Counted from the stretch's first letter, positions 1-12,045 are shown. The stretch: DNA of 64,000 nt from Owenia fusiformis (GCA_903813345.2 CAIIXF020000011.1:5974571-6038570), one strand, 5' to 3'. A program made the numbers and translations. Notes: a model not told the origin generated them from the sequence alone.

Positions 1-187
1 GTACATCCTTAGATAAATTGTTAATACCATTTTTATATACCTACATGTAACATAATATAAGTGTTTTCTTTTATATGTAGTCTAGATGTCATTTTAATAA
101 TTTCTGTTAAACCGCAACATATACCCACTAGGGTGTCTAGCGGCTTGTTTTTATAGTGTATATTATATAAGAATTATGAAATAAATA

Positions 188-208
188 GAATTGAATTGAA
201 TTGAATTG
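188..208. repeat. (AATTG)n microsatellite
   Basis: About four tandem copies of a 5-bp AATTG-type unit follow an AT-rich stretch ending in AATAAATAG. Short (AATTG)n tails are common at the 3' ends of some non-LTR retrotransposons and SINEs, so the 100-190 sequence may be such a 3' end. No coding trace of an element was seen. A similar ATTCA-type run is present near 41617-41643. Confidence 0.5.
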
Positions 209-485
209 ACATTCAGCAAGTAGAGATAATTTTGATTTACGTCATTAAATATTCAAGATAAAGTCAAAGTGATATAATATTTGAAATCTACATGTAGAAG
301 TGTGGTTTCAACAATTGTTTAACAGCTTTGAAAAATTTTAATTTTCTTTGAAAGTGCTATAGGTGGTAAGGTAGATTCTCCATAGACCCCATGTTATTAA
401 ATCACAAAAAGTGAATTTCTTTTCTTGTTACATCGGATGGATAATTTTTCTTTTACTGATGACATTTCTTAATTTGTGTAACTAC

Positions 486-542
486 AGGCCCATAGCCAGG
501 GGGGGAGGTTCGCAGGGTTCGGGTGACCCCCCCCCCCTGGCC
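486..542. repeat. G-run/C-run dispersed repeat fragment
   Basis: A G7 run (GCCAGGGGGGG) and a C11 run ending in CTGGCC face each other across about 30 bp, forming an imperfect inverted repeat. Nothing codes here convincingly. It looks like a fragment of a dispersed repeat. The rest of 210-880 shows no gene. Confidence 0.35.
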
Positions 543-879
543 AAAAATTCTTTCAAAATCATGTTTTTTTCACCATTTAGAGCACTTCTCTTGTGATTTT
601 AGCCATATTTGGGCCAATTGTCTAATGTGAACCCCCCTGGAAATTATCTGGGTTATTAGACAGTGTCTTAGAGATCTGACTTGATCACATTATTTTTTCT
701 GAAGAGGTGTTCAAAAAATTGAACTAGTTTCTTTTGCATTAAATGAGGAAAATATCACATAGACAAAGTAACTCTTCAACCTGTTAATCAAACTAAAAGA
801 ACCATATGAAATATCTATGTTCAATAAGAAGACACAAACATAAGACGACTATTATAAGTAATATAGATCTCTGAAAATG

Positions 880-1220
880 AAATTGCTTAAGCATTTTGAT
901 TGGTCTAAAGCTCTCCAAGCCTGCCTCCAACATGATTTGATTGACTGATGTCAGAGCAGTATATATGTTATTAAATTCGAATGAGGTGGCAAAAAACAGA
1001 ACTGTGCCAGTGACAATGATGCAGTTAGCACAGTGGAAAAAATGCTACAATTTAGAAAGTGATATAGAGTAGCGCTAGAATGCCAATGAGTATATAGCAA
1101 CCAAAATTGTTTAAACATTTTCTCTTAAACCTTAATAATAAAAGTTAATCCAAAAAATTAAGGGCAATTTTGGTTGCAATTTTTTGATAAACTCGAGACA
1201 TCTGTCGCAAATTATTACAC
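880..1220. repeat. Segmental-duplication block upstream of SMB copy 1
   Basis: This block recurs in inverted orientation at 7590-7930, upstream of SMB copy 2, and partly in direct orientation at 19488-19635, upstream of copy 3. Shared landmarks include AGCTCTCCAAGCCTGCCTCC and GATAAACTCGAGACATCTGT or close variants. It is non-coding upstream DNA that was copied together with the SMB genes. Confidence 0.7.
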
Positions 1221-1432
1221 TGAAATGTTGACATCATCAGCCAAGAACAATAAGACTTCATATGTACTGGTATATGCAGAAAATTCAGAGGAAATCTGAG
1301 ACTGATCAGGTAACACAAGCCTATTACTGGAATTTCATTTGGAGACAATAGACATAAAGAAAAACCATCTGGTGGACAATCTAAAAACTTTGAAGATCAA
1401 TAGAGTATTAAATGCACTTTAATGTAAAAAAT

Positions 1433-2074
1433 AAAGGATTTGTAGTGATATGGTGAGCTATATTCAACATTGTTTTTCTCCTAAACCAATTATTGTTGAA
1501 AACAATCTGAAAAACACATCCTGTATGTAATAATCACTGATTGACAACAATTTATGTTTTTTAGTGCAATTTTTTTTTTTTCATTTCTACCGATTCTTAG
1601 AGAATGAAATAAAATATCTATCCAAACCTTGTTGCATCAAAATGGCATATCAGACTGTACTTGGATCTCTAAATATTGTCATTAATTTAAAGGGAAGTTT
1701 GGTTCATCAAAAAAATATCTAAAAACAGATAAAATAAATACCCCCAAAATATATAGAATTAAAAATATAACATAATTATTTTAAATGAACCAAATGTTCC
1801 TTTGTGTAATTACACTATTGAGAGACCTAAATATGTTTTTTGTCATTTTGTTCCAGCAAATTCGTAGAGATGTTTCATTTCATTTCAAACAATGTGGTAC
1901 GATAGAACAAAAGAAAATGTCTGATGTGTGTGATGTGAATATTTTCAAATTTAATTGTTACCATTCAAAGGATAACCATTACATTGATGATGCTTAAATT
2001 TTTCAGAATTTTTTTGATAACTGGTTTAGAGAAAAATGTGTTCAATTTACCACCATATCACTACCAATCCTTTG
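1433..2074. mobile_element. Palindromic (fold-back) element, family A, copy 1
   Basis: The left end (AAAGGATTTGTAGTGATATG) and the reverse complement of the right end (CAAAGGATTGGTAGTGATAT) match. Homology between the arms continues inward (TTTTTCTC..TAAACCA), so most of the ~640 bp can fold back on itself. Related copies lie at 8477-9128 and 13609-14334. No transposase ORF is present, so this is a MITE-like non-autonomous element. Target duplications could not be defined. Confidence 0.65.
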
Positions 2075-2179
2075 TTAATTTTCTTAAATCTAGGATTCAT
2101 AATGTATTAGACATTAACAGATTGCTTACAAACAATCTGAAGCATTTTTAATATAAACATGGACTTAGGCCCATGACCT

Positions 2180-2230
2180 AACTTTACAGCTAAAGCCTCA
2201 CTGCCCAACAATTGCCTATAAAAGGATAAA
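2180..2230 (+). promoter_or_regulatory. Conserved 5' leader of SMB copy 1 with likely 3' splice site
   Basis: An acceptor-like CTTTACAG ends at 2189 and is conserved at 23448 in copy 3, about 40 nt before each ATG. This suggests a non-coding upstream exon spliced to the coding exon. A TATAAAAG string at 2217-2224 is too close to the ATG to be an ordinary TATA box and is missing from copy 3, so I do not call it a promoter. Confidence 0.35.
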
Positions 2231-3931
2231 ATGACAATGAAAATATTAATCCTGTGGTCAGTGACATTGGCAATACTCTATCAGGATCTTCATGCAGACA
2301 CTCATCTTATTGTGACTCAGCTGAACAATACTCATCCAAACAGTACTCAACTTAACATTTTTAAAACGAATGGTACTAATCCTAGCAGTACTTTGGGTAG
2401 CAGTACTCAGCTTAACAATACTCAAACAAGCAGTACCCAAATTAATGTTACTCAAGTAAATAATAATCAACAAGATGATATCGAGGACACTGGTGAATGT
2501 GGTTCACCTATTGATCTGTATAAGAACTGTGTTTTGAATACATGCAGTGGAAGATGTGGGGATAGAGCTAATTACTCCATCCCTGGCAGTTTATGCTCTT
2601 GTGACAACGCTTGCACTATTTATGGAGATTGTTGCAAGGACTTCAAATCAAAATGTGGCAATTTTAGCCAAGGTGACTTTGTTCAATTGAAACCGACTGA
2701 TTTTACATGCAAGAAGCATGCTCCTGACAAGTATGTCTTTATGAGAGTAACCTGTAAGCCGAGCTACAGCAACGAGGCTGTCATCAAGGAGTGTTACATG
2801 AATTCTGGGTTTGAAGGCATGGTACCGGTCTCAGATCCTAAGACTGAGATTGTATATTCCAATTACTTCTGTGCACTGTGTAATGATGTGACATATGTCG
2901 TGCCTTGGGAGCTGACAGTTATGTGCAAAAAAGCTGGGCTCCCAAAAAATGACATTAGATGGAGCGAACTTATGTTGTCATTTCTTAACTCTAATATTGT
3001 TGGAAGGAGATGTGATATATACACTCAACCATCAATAGCCCTCAAAAGTGTGATTCCAGTCAAATGTGCTCCTGTTGATTCAAAATGTTCTTGGAGATGT
3101 AGAGATCCCAGCATCATAAAACTCTGTAAGAATGGAGAATATGACCCGCAATATGACCAATTTGGACTTGTTCGAAACAACCATTGCTTTCAGTGTCTGA
3201 ATTATGGACTGCGTGACAAATGTCCATTTGGAGATAGGAAGTCAATAGAACAATTGGTATATATGTTTTCTTACACTCTTCTGTTAGATGTAGTAGAGGA
3301 GGCCGTATTTAGTGTAAAACTTAAATCAGGATTTGGTATTAACAAAATCAACTCAGAAGCAGAGATTGATCATGGTGAAGTACGTTTGACAACTTGTGGT
3401 GCACCATTTGTTTTAATTAACGGAAAATGTGAGCTGGATGGAATGTACATTGCTGTTTTATGTGATTTTGACATAGATTCATCAAATGTCACATATACAG
3501 TGCTGACTCAAGATCAGGAAATTAGCATAAGTGGAAAAATCAGAGAAATATATGACGCTATCGGACTGGTTGGATTAGATTACCGTAAAAGAAGTGACAT
3601 GAAATTAAGGTTGAAATGGTATGTCAGTATGCCCTTTGAAACTGGCATGTGGAGATTGGTACATTTAGAATATGAGAAAACCTTCTTGAATTATCTGAAA
3701 ACAATCTTCCCTTGTATACTGTCAAATGAATGCAGCTATACCAAGAGCAAGGCTGGGAGCAAGGATATTCCAAGAATCAAACAAACAATCAATGTATCAA
3801 GCAATAAGAGGATTGAATCTGGATTGAATAATCAAAAGACAATCAATAGCAGCAGCTCTACAGTTGAAAACAAGTTGTCGCCAGAATTTATAATTCTTAT
3901 ACTGACATTATGCTTTGCATGGACCGTGTAA
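2231..3931 (+). CDS. SMB-domain secreted / GPI-anchored protein, copy 1
   Basis: Intact single-exon ORF of 566 aa. Residues 1-22 are a signal peptide (ILILWSVTLAILY core). Residues 23-82 are a Thr/Asn/Gln-rich stalk with repeated TQLN/NxT motifs and many N-glycosylation sequons. Residues 105-142 carry all eight cysteines of a somatomedin-B domain, including CSCDNACTIYGDCC. A long cysteine-containing ectodomain follows, with a conserved YSNYFCALCN motif near residue 207. The C-terminus is Ser/Asn-rich and then a short hydrophobic tail (FIILILTLCFAWTV) ends the protein, as in a GPI-anchor signal. SMB domains usually mediate protein-protein contacts outside the cell. The ectodomain recalls the extracellular part of molluscan receptor-like proteins, but no seven-helix region is present. 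The ligand is unknown. Start chosen at the ATG conserved in all copies; a second in-frame ATG lies two codons on. Confidence 0.9.
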   Translation: MTMKILILWSVTLAILYQDLHADTHLIVTQLNNTHPNSTQLNIFKTNGTNPSSTLGSSTQLNNTQTSSTQINVTQVNNNQQDDIEDTGECGSPIDLYKNCVLNTCSGRCGDRANYSIPGSLCSCDNACTIYGDCCKDFKSKCGNFSQGDFVQLKPTDFTCKKHAPDKYVFMRVTCKPSYSNEAVIKECYMNSGFEGMVPVSDPKTEIVYSNYFCALCNDVTYVVPWELTVMCKKAGLPKNDIRWSELMLSFLNSNIVGRRCDIYTQPSIALKSVIPVKCAPVDSKCSWRCRDPSIIKLCKNGEYDPQYDQFGLVRNNHCFQCLNYGLRDKCPFGDRKSIEQLVYMFSYTLLLDVVEEAVFSVKLKSGFGINKINSEAEIDHGEVRLTTCGAPFVLINGKCELDGMYIAVLCDFDIDSSNVTYTVLTQDQEISISGKIREIYDAIGLVGLDYRKRSDMKLRLKWYVSMPFETGMWRLVHLEYEKTFLNYLKTIFPCILSNECSYTKSKAGSKDIPRIKQTINVSSNKRIESGLNNQKTINSSSSTVENKLSPEFIILILTLCFAWTV

Positions 3932-4157
3932 CAATTTTTCTCATTAATCATAATGTGAAAATCATTGTTTTGGTCTAAAGATGTCACCACCACTACTGAC
4001 CCAGAACATAGTCAGAAAATGTCATCTTTGTTGACACTTTGTCATGTTCATGCCTTGTTTATTTATACAATCCAGAATATAATATCTCTGTATTCATGCA
4101 AGAGAACCAAAATATTATATTGAATATGTTATTAAAAATAATGATATAGATTGAGTA

Positions 4158-4163
4158 AATAAA
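4158..4163 (+). promoter_or_regulatory. Candidate poly(A) signal of SMB copy 1
   Basis: AATAAA lies about 230 bp after the stop codon, in downstream DNA shared with copy 3, where AATAAATCAG recurs at 26078-26087. Conservation of the hexamer in both flanks supports use as a polyadenylation signal, without proof. Confidence 0.35.
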
Positions 4164-4346
4164 TCAGTTTTAGAATGTGTTGTTCCTTTCTTATTAATAA
4201 TATAAACAACTTGGCACTCATGGTTGGTTTTATTTACACGTAAGTTGGCCATGTGGACACATTGTCTCCTGAAGGAGAAGAAGGAGAAGTGTCTCAACTG
4301 GATAAACCAGACTCCATTTCCCCATCTCCTCAGGTATAATGTTATT

Positions 4347-4603
4347 TAACCTCTTGAATCCCGGGCTCTAAAATCCGTTGAAACCAGAGAGTTTTTCATT
4401 TTTGCCACCTTTTTATTACACTTTACTGCAGCTATACAACTCACATTTTTAAAAAAATTTCGTTTAAACTCAATGAAAATTGTTCAAAATAAGAGCAATT
4501 TTAGTGAAAAATTTTGTGAAAGATTTTCTTTCACTCTGGGTTTCAAGGTCATTTCTGAGGTGACAAGAAATCTCATCACTCCAGGTATTCAAGAGGTTTA
4601 AGG
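4347..4603. mobile_element. Small TIR element (MITE)
   Basis: Facing ends read TTAACCTCTTGAATCCCGGG on the left and, reverse-complemented, TTAAACCTCTTGAATACC on the right, about 255 bp apart. The TTAA at both borders resembles piggyBac-type target sites, but assignment is inference. No ORF. Confidence 0.5.
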
Positions 4604-4612
4604 TGCAACAAG

Positions 4613-4893
4613 TAGTGCAGAGGGGCCATTCAACGATCATGGACCAGTGTCAAAATATATTTAATTTTGGTTATTTCATCAAGACTGACATCTATTTAAT
4701 CATTATTTCAGCTTACATTCCTCTTGAAACATGGTGAATCTTAAGAATATAAAAGTCCCCTTTTTGAAGCTTTGAACTGAATTTACACTTTTTAATGCCG
4801 AAATTGATAGTTTATCCATACATTTTAAGAAAATAGGTATGTTGATGAAGATGTTAAGCCAACTGTTGCATTGATAGCTCAGAAAAAATTTTA
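4613..4893. repeat. Dispersed ~280-bp repeat, copy 1
   Basis: Closely matches 12046-12355 in the same orientation, for example the shared string TTCAACGATCATGGACCAGT. It starts immediately after the 4347-4603 MITE. No coding potential seen. The next 700 bp (4894-5594) hold no recognisable feature. Confidence 0.75.
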
Positions 4894-5594
4894 ATTTTCC
4901 TATTTTCTCTCTACAAGCCTTATTGCCCCTTTAAAGCAAGTAAAATAGGTAAAAGTTTGTAAAAAGGTAAATTGAAGATTCTTACTAAAAACATCTATTT
5001 TAATTGGCAGTTTTTATTATATCTTTTTGGTAGCACTTCGTGTCATTTCTAGTTTCAAAAAGTTTGTCCAGAAGTTTGTACCCATAAGTACCTAAAAATG
5101 CCCCCAAAGATCTGAAATAAAAATCGGCAAAAAGTTATATCATTGCCATTTTAGCCATCATTCACTTTTGAGCAACACCATACGAGCCCAGTACCCACAG
5201 TACTATTTATTTTTATAAGTACTCAATATTTATTTTTCAATAATCATTTATAATACAGCCAATCACTGAAAAGTCATTTCAGACTTAGACTTGAGTCAAT
5301 GCTTTTGCAGTGAAAGGTATAGAGTGAGCTTCCTGGTCATCTCAACCCCAAGTCAACTCATATTCTAAAAACCTGTAAAGTGGAATACCTCTAGATGCGG
5401 AACACTTCTTCTGTTAGTGGAACACATCAGTCCCAAGGCCAACTGACTTAATGTTAAATAAACCTCTAGGTCAAAGGTGTTCCTCTTAAACAGGTTTTTA
5501 CTAGATATGGAAAATGAAATAATCATGTCAATAATCATTGCAATTGTCCTTTGAACACACACCAGAACTTTAAATCAGCATATATGAAAAATTG

Positions 5595-7289
5595 TTACAA
5601 GGTCCATGCAATGCATATTGTCAGTAGTAGAATTATAAATTGTGGTGATGACTTCTTTTCAACCATAGAGCTGCTGCTTTTGATTGTCTTTTGGTTATTC
5701 AGTCCAGATGTACTATTATCGCTTGATACATTGATTGTTTGGTTGGTTCTTGGAATAACCTTGCTCCCAGCATTGCTCTTGGTATATATACATTCATTTG
5801 ACAGTATATTCGGGAGGATTATTTTCAGATAATTCAACAAGGTTTTCTCATATTCTAAATGTACCGATCTCCACATGTCAGTGTCAAAGGGCATACTGAC
5901 AAACCATTTCAACCTTAATTTCATGTCACTTACATGATAATCTAATCCAACCAGTCCAATAGCATCATATATTTCTCTGATTTTCCCAGTAATGTTAATT
6001 TCCTGATCTTGAGTCAGCGCCATATATGTGACATTTGATGAGTCTATGTCAAAGTCACACATTATAGCAATGTACATTCCATTCAGTTCGCATTTTCCGT
6101 TAAGTAAAACAAATGGTGCACCACAAGTTGTCAAACGTACTTCACCATGATCAATCTCCGCTTCTGTGTTGATCTTGTTAATACCAAATCCTGATTCAAG
6201 TTTTAAATTAAGTACGGCCTCTCTCTTTACATTTAACAGAAGAGTGTAAGAAAACATATATATGGATGGTTTTTCCGTCTTTATATCTGCAACTGGACAT
6301 CTGGCTCGCACTTCTTTATTCAGACACTGTAAGCAATATTTGTTTCGAACAAGTCTAGATTGGTCATATTGCGGGTCATATTCTCCATCCTTGCAGAGCT
6401 TTATGATGTGAGGATCTCTACAACTCCAAGAACATTTTGAAACAACAGGAGCACATTTGACTGGAGATGTTTCTTCGAGGGATATTGGTGCTTGAGTGTA
6501 TGCATCACATCTCCTCAGAAGAACATTAGAGTCAAGAAATGATTGTATGAGTTCACTCCATATGATGTCATTGCCTGGGAGTCCACCTTTGTTGCACATA
6601 ACTGTCAGCTCCCAAGGAATGACATTTGTCGCATCATTACACAGGGCGCAGAAGTAATTGGAATATACAATCTTGGTGTTAGGATCTGAAACTGGTATCA
6701 TGCCTTCAAATCCTGAATTCATGTAACACTCCTTGATGACAGCCTCATTGCTGTAGCTCGGCTTACAGGTTACTCTCATAAAGACATACTTGTCAGGAGC
6801 ATGCTTCTTGCATGTAAAATCAGTCGGTTTCAATTGAACAAAGTCACCTTGGCTAAAATTGCTACATTTTGATTTGAAGTCTTTGCAACAATCTCCATAA
6901 ATAGTGCAAGCATTGTCACAAGAGCATAAACTGCCAGCGATGGAGTAATTAGCTCTATCCCCACATCTTCCACTGCATGTATTCACAACACAGTTCCTAT
7001 ACAGATCAATAGGTGAACCACATTCACCAGTGTCCTCGATATCATCTTGCTCATGATTATTTACTTGAGTAACATTAATTTTGGCACTGCTTGTTTGAGT
7101 ATTGTTAAGTTGAGTACTGCTACCCAAAGCACTGCTAGGATTAGCACCATTAGTTTTAAAACTGTTAAGTTTAGTACTGTTTAGATGAGTATTGTTCAGC
7201 TGAGTCACAATAAGATGAGTGTCTGCATGAAGATCCTGATAGAGTATTGCCAATGTCACTGACCACAGGATTAATATTTTCATTGCCAT
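5595..7289 (-). CDS. SMB-domain secreted / GPI-anchored protein, copy 2 (inverted)
   Basis: Intact single-exon ORF on the minus strand, convergent with copy 1 (1.66 kb between stop codons). I start it at the ATG at 7289 (MAMKILILW), which aligns with the other copies; reading open frame further upstream would need a TTG start. It encodes 564 aa with the same layout: signal peptide, TQLN/NxT stalk, eight-cysteine SMB domain (CSCDNACTIYGDCC), cysteine-rich ectodomain and hydrophobic tail (FIILLLTICIAWTL). It is closest to copy 1 across the SMB and YSNYFCALCN regions; differences cluster in the middle third (about residues 210-330). Homology to copy 1 downstream ends within about 20 bp of the stop codon. 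Confidence 0.9.
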   Translation of the reverse strand: MAMKILILWSVTLAILYQDLHADTHLIVTQLNNTHLNSTKLNSFKTNGANPSSALGSSTQLNNTQTSSAKINVTQVNNHEQDDIEDTGECGSPIDLYRNCVVNTCSGRCGDRANYSIAGSLCSCDNACTIYGDCCKDFKSKCSNFSQGDFVQLKPTDFTCKKHAPDKYVFMRVTCKPSYSNEAVIKECYMNSGFEGMIPVSDPNTKIVYSNYFCALCNDATNVIPWELTVMCNKGGLPGNDIIWSELIQSFLDSNVLLRRCDAYTQAPISLEETSPVKCAPVVSKCSWSCRDPHIIKLCKDGEYDPQYDQSRLVRNKYCLQCLNKEVRARCPVADIKTEKPSIYMFSYTLLLNVKREAVLNLKLESGFGINKINTEAEIDHGEVRLTTCGAPFVLLNGKCELNGMYIAIMCDFDIDSSNVTYMALTQDQEINITGKIREIYDAIGLVGLDYHVSDMKLRLKWFVSMPFDTDMWRSVHLEYEKTLLNYLKIILPNILSNECIYTKSNAGSKVIPRTNQTINVSSDNSTSGLNNQKTIKSSSSMVEKKSSPQFIILLLTICIAWTL

Positions 7290-7589
7290 TTTATTCTTTT
7301 TTTGCAAACGTTGTGCAGAGAGGCTTAACTTGTAAAATTAGGTCATACTCTGTGGTCTAAATCCATGATATAAGAAATTCTTCATCTTGTTTGTAACCAC
7401 TCAATGGTCTTCACATGTGAATTTCAAATTCATTCAATAGACCAGAATTTATGACTCCACCTGCTTCCAATAAATTCTAGTAATATGTGGGTCCCACCTG
7501 AATAGTTATGGCTTGCAATAAATGTTCCTATATCTGCGATGTCCTTTGTGTGTTTGAATCCATATCCTGTCAGTGTTGCCAATACTGCA

Positions 7590-7930
7590 AAATATCGCGA
7601 CAGATATCTTGAGTTTATCGAAACAATCCACAATTGCAACCAAATGGCTTTTATTTGTTGTCAAACTTTTATGGTAGAGGTTGGAAAAAATTAAGACAAT
7701 CTTGGTTGCAATGTGTAACTAGCATTCTAGTGCTACTGTATATTTTTTCAACTTGTTGCATATATTACACTCTGCTAAATGAAGCATTGTTTCCAGCAAA
7801 ATTATTTCTCTGCCAACTAATTCAAATTGAACTGCCTAAATACTGTGTTGTCACAAGTCAGTCAAATTATGTTGGAGGCAGGCTTGGAGAGCTTTGAACC
7901 AATCAAAATGCATGAACAATTTCATTTTCA
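7590..7930. repeat. Segmental-duplication block upstream of SMB copy 2 (inverted)
   Basis: Read as reverse complement this matches 880-1220, upstream of copy 1. It shows that copy 2 was duplicated together with upstream flank and inverted. The 7290-7590 stretch shows no other feature. Confidence 0.65.
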
Positions 7931-8476
7931 GAGTGTCTATATTATATAGTTAGGTTTATGTTTGTCTCTACGTAGCCTAGATATTACTGCTTTTGGTTCA
8001 ATCATCTGTTGAAAGCCCATGGTTCAATTAACAGATTGAAGAGTTTATTTGTATATGTGATAAGTTCCTCATTTGTTGTTAATGAAATCAATTTGAAGTT
8101 ACATAATTAAGACACAATCATTATTTCCCCAACATCTCTTCAGGATATTACATCCTAAGAATTGATGCAATGGTCCATTGTATTGAAGTAATAATCAGGC
8201 AAAATTCACGTCAGATATTTAAATATTGTTGACAGCATGGAATGTGTTAATCGCAATTTCACAGTGTTACCAAACATTTCTTCACGATATTAAATCTTAA
8301 GAATTGACATATTAGTCCATTGTATCGGATAAATAATCAACATTAGATACATATCTCAATAATTACATGTTGTTCACTCTCTCATCTCAAAATGAGTCTT
8401 TCCTCAACAGAAACATGTTTCAATATAATACAAGAATGTGTGCCTGATTTGTTGTCAATGAAAAAAAAGAAATCAG

Positions 8477-9128
8477 AAAGGAGTGGTATCGATATGGAGA
8501 ACTTTTTGAACACACGTTTCTCTTAAACCAGTCATAAAAAAAAATATTGTTTTAGAAAACATATCAAACACTTGTTTTGTTCTTGGTATCATGTTTCCAG
8601 AGTGAAATGAAACATCTTTCCGAACCTCATTGGAACAACACAACATAGACACAACATGTTTTAGTCTCTCAATATTGTAATTGTACAAAGGAAATTTTGG
8701 TTGATTTTAAAAAAGTATCTTGTTAATGAAATATATCTTGATTTTTATCTATTTTGGGGGGATTTTGTTTTAATTTTTCATTACTTTTTTAAAATCAACC
8801 CAAAATTCCTTTGTATAACTATAACCTGATAACATTGAGAGGTCTAAAAATATGTTGTAGATGCTACTTAAATGTTCCAACAAAGTTCGGAAAGACATTT
8901 TATCTCATTCTCAAGAATTGGTAGAAAGGATCAAAAACAATTGCACTAAAAAACAAAAAAGTTAACAAAAACAGTTAAATAAAATATTTCTAAATAATTT
9001 TTGCATTAAATTGTTGTCAATAAGTCAACATTACATAAAATACCGTGTTTTTTACTAAATGTTTTCAGTGATTGGGTTAAGAGAAAAACATTGTTGAATT
9101 TGGTTCTCCATATCGATACCAATCCTTT
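8477..9128. mobile_element. Palindromic element, family A, copy 2
   Basis: Ends AAAGGAGTGGTATCGATATG and, reverse-complemented, AAAGGATTGGTATCGATATG. Inner segments around 8690 and 8810 (AAATTTTGGTTGATTTTAAA versus its complement) also pair, so nearly the whole 650 bp is a hairpin around a G-run centre near 8756. No ORF. Confidence 0.7.
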
Positions 9129-9349
9129 ACAGGGTCATTTTAAAATGGATCTGGCATCAGGTAGCTTAAAATTCAAGAGGTTGATACTGTAGTTTGCTCC
9201 AAAATCTCAATTTATAAGAGCAAGTTGATTATGTGATCATCCTATACATACATGGCATTGAAATAATCATGAATGATCATTATTGTTTCAGGAATAAGAC
9301 ACATCCAAGAGAGAAAGAATACAAGGATGCTGATTCATATGGTGAATCA

Positions 9350-10330
9350 ATCAAAGACAAGTTCCTCCCTGTACATTGATGGCTTAGAGATTCATAATCT
9401 TAAAGACAATTTTTTACATGTACACTGAAGGGCTAGAGGTCCATAATGTTAAAGTCAAGTTTTCACCTGTACACTAAAAGTACATGTATTGAGATTAATA
9501 ATATTAGAGACTAGTTTTTACCTGTACACCGAAGGCCTAAAGAACAAATGTTCACCTGTACATTCAGGGTCCAGGGATCCATACACTATATATATACAGG
9601 TATATTGTTAAAGACAAGTTTTTATCTGTACATTGAATACAAATAGAACCATAATGTTAAAGAGACGTTTTTACTTCTCCACTGAAGGCCAGAAATCCAT
9701 AATGTTAAAGACACGTTTTATCTATACAGTGAAGGCCCAGAGACCCCAGAAGTTTTTACCTGTATATTGAAGGCCTAGAGGTCCAACATGTTAAGGAAAA
9801 GTTTTACCGTACCTGTACATTGAAGGCCTGGACATCCATAATGTATAGAATAGTTTTTACCTGTACATTGAAAACCTATTGATCCATAATGTTAACGAGA
9901 AGTTTTTACCCGTAGCTTGAAGGCTTGCCAATCCATAATGTGAAAGACAAATTTATACCTGTATATTTATTAAGGCCTAGAGATCGATAATGTTAAAGAC
10001 AAGTTTTACCCTACTACCTCCATTGCAGGCCTAGAGATCCATAAAGTTAGGGCAAGTTGTTACTGAATCTGTACCTTGACGGCCTAAAGATCCATTATGT
10101 GAAATACTGTTTTACCTGTACATTGAAGGCCTGGAGATCCATAATGTTTGAAACAAGTTTTTAATTGTACATCGGAGGCCTATGGGTCAATAATGGTGAA
10201 GCCTAGTTTTAACTTGTACATTGAAGGCCTACAGATCGAGCCATAATATGAAACACAAGTTTTTAACTGTACATTGAAGGCCTACAGATCCATAATGTTA
10301 AAAACAAGTGCCTTCCTGTTCACTGAAGGA
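9350..10330. repeat. Degenerate ~55-bp tandem array
   Basis: About 17-18 diverged units in a row. Recurring parts are TTTTTACCTGTACATTGAAG, GGCCTAGAGATCCATAATGT and TTAAAGACAAG. Units vary by insertion and deletion and show no long open frame. No spacer/repeat alternation is seen. Confidence 0.85.
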
Positions 10331-12045
10331 AAAAGATTCACACCAGGGTGAATGTATTTTCATGAGGCTCTGGGTCAGAACATTTGTTATTTAGGGGATG
10401 TAACAAAATCAAAATAAAGCAATTGAAATCATAGGGTGAAATCTAATTCAATTTCAATATTTCATTGATATTTAGACCCAGCCTTTGTTTTGAAAATTCT
10501 TGCCATAAACTCTCAATTGCAAACTAACTGTGAAGAAAAAGATTTTTTTTATATTTCTGATATAAGTACATATGTACATGTAACTATGATAACCCATTGT
10601 CACCACTTTTCCCAAATTATGACCCAATTTTCACAATATGCTTGCCATACATGTATATTAAGGACAGGTGCATGTTGGAATTTTTTGCAATTTTGAAAAT
10701 TAAACCACTGAATAGTCTAGTTATTCAAATAGCAAATTATCAACCTCAGTTAATAGTCTAGGTACACTAATACATATTTTGTGCAAGAATAAAAGATGTA
10801 GATGATGTGTTTAATGTTTATCTGAAAATAGCACATGGTCATGACATTTCATCAAAGTGCACCCTGACCTTAAGGCCTCTTTGTGAGGATAAAAGAATAA
10901 AAGCCGAAGACGTTAAGGCTATTGATATTGCCACACAAGCCAATGAGACAGTTGAAAGGTTCAATTTTCATAGACCAAGGTTTTTTATTTATTAAAATCA
11001 TTTAAACACATGTACATAATAGTGAAAAAAGACACCCCAGGCGGTGTATGGCTTATCACAATCTGAAAAATATAAGATGGCATATTATTATTTTTTAACC
11101 TTATATGGGAAATCGTTTTAATTCCAAAGGTACGAAACATCGAAATATAAGTTACCAAAACTGGTAAACATACAAAATGTATAACACCATATTGTATAAA
11201 AGGATTTATGCAGTTTTGCTCTTCTCTTGCCTTTGTATGGATACTTAATTAATGAACTTCACATTCCATTTTAATCATTGAATGAGGAATATGTTTCATA
11301 TATTTTTATAACTTAGGCTATAAACATTTATATTAAAGGGTAAATTAACAAACAACAGCATTATAAAATAAAAAAATCAACATTTTATAAGAATGCATGT
11401 ATGTTTGGACATACTTAAAAATTTAAATTGTATTTTTGTGTCACCCACCACAAATGGTGACGGCATATTTTTATAGTCTCTTTTTATTGTGGATGGTGTT
11501 CAGCTGTTGGTGATTGGCAGTTAGCCTCTCTAACATATGCCGGATTAGATACGGCATTGCACTGTGTGATGTTTTGATGATACTGTGATTGCAAATGTAT
11601 TTCATTCTTAAGGTACATGTACAGTATATGAAAAAATAAATTGAAATAATAATAAATTTATAAATTAAAGCCATGTTGTTGCTAGAATAGATATTTAGTC
11701 TCTGCAGTGTTGTAAAAGGGTCCACATAGTATTGTATTGTATTGTTTTGTATCATTTTGTTTACCACCAATGAAGGTGAGCAATACATGTACATGTACCT
11801 CTTGGGTTACTCACTTCGAGAGCCATGTTAGATTTTGAAACTTACATGTATGTATCAAAATCTACATAGCTTTCGCAGGAAGTAGCTCTTGGGTATATCC
11901 CGTATATATATACGATCGTAATTTACCTGGAAGATAGATCCAGAAACTCCTCCTTGAAATAGCCCTGTGTTATTTTATGTGCACTTATACATAGACATAC
12001 AACACGGGGGTAAAGTAGACCCGGGTCTTAAATGTGCAATAATTC
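10331..12045. other. Non-coding stretch
   Basis: No convincing gene. A short reading frame at 10807-10995 has no recognisable family. A TGTCACC-type hairpin fragment lies at 11439-11461. The remainder is AT-rich unique or unrecognised repeat DNA. Confidence 0.4.

Noticed and set aside
2217-2224. TATA box of SMB copy 1
   Set aside because: Only 7 nt before the start codon and not conserved in copy 3; a spliced 5' leader is more likely.
9350-10330. CRISPR-like regular repeat
   Set aside because: Units are contiguous and degenerate with no constant repeat/unique spacer alternation, in an evidently eukaryotic genome.
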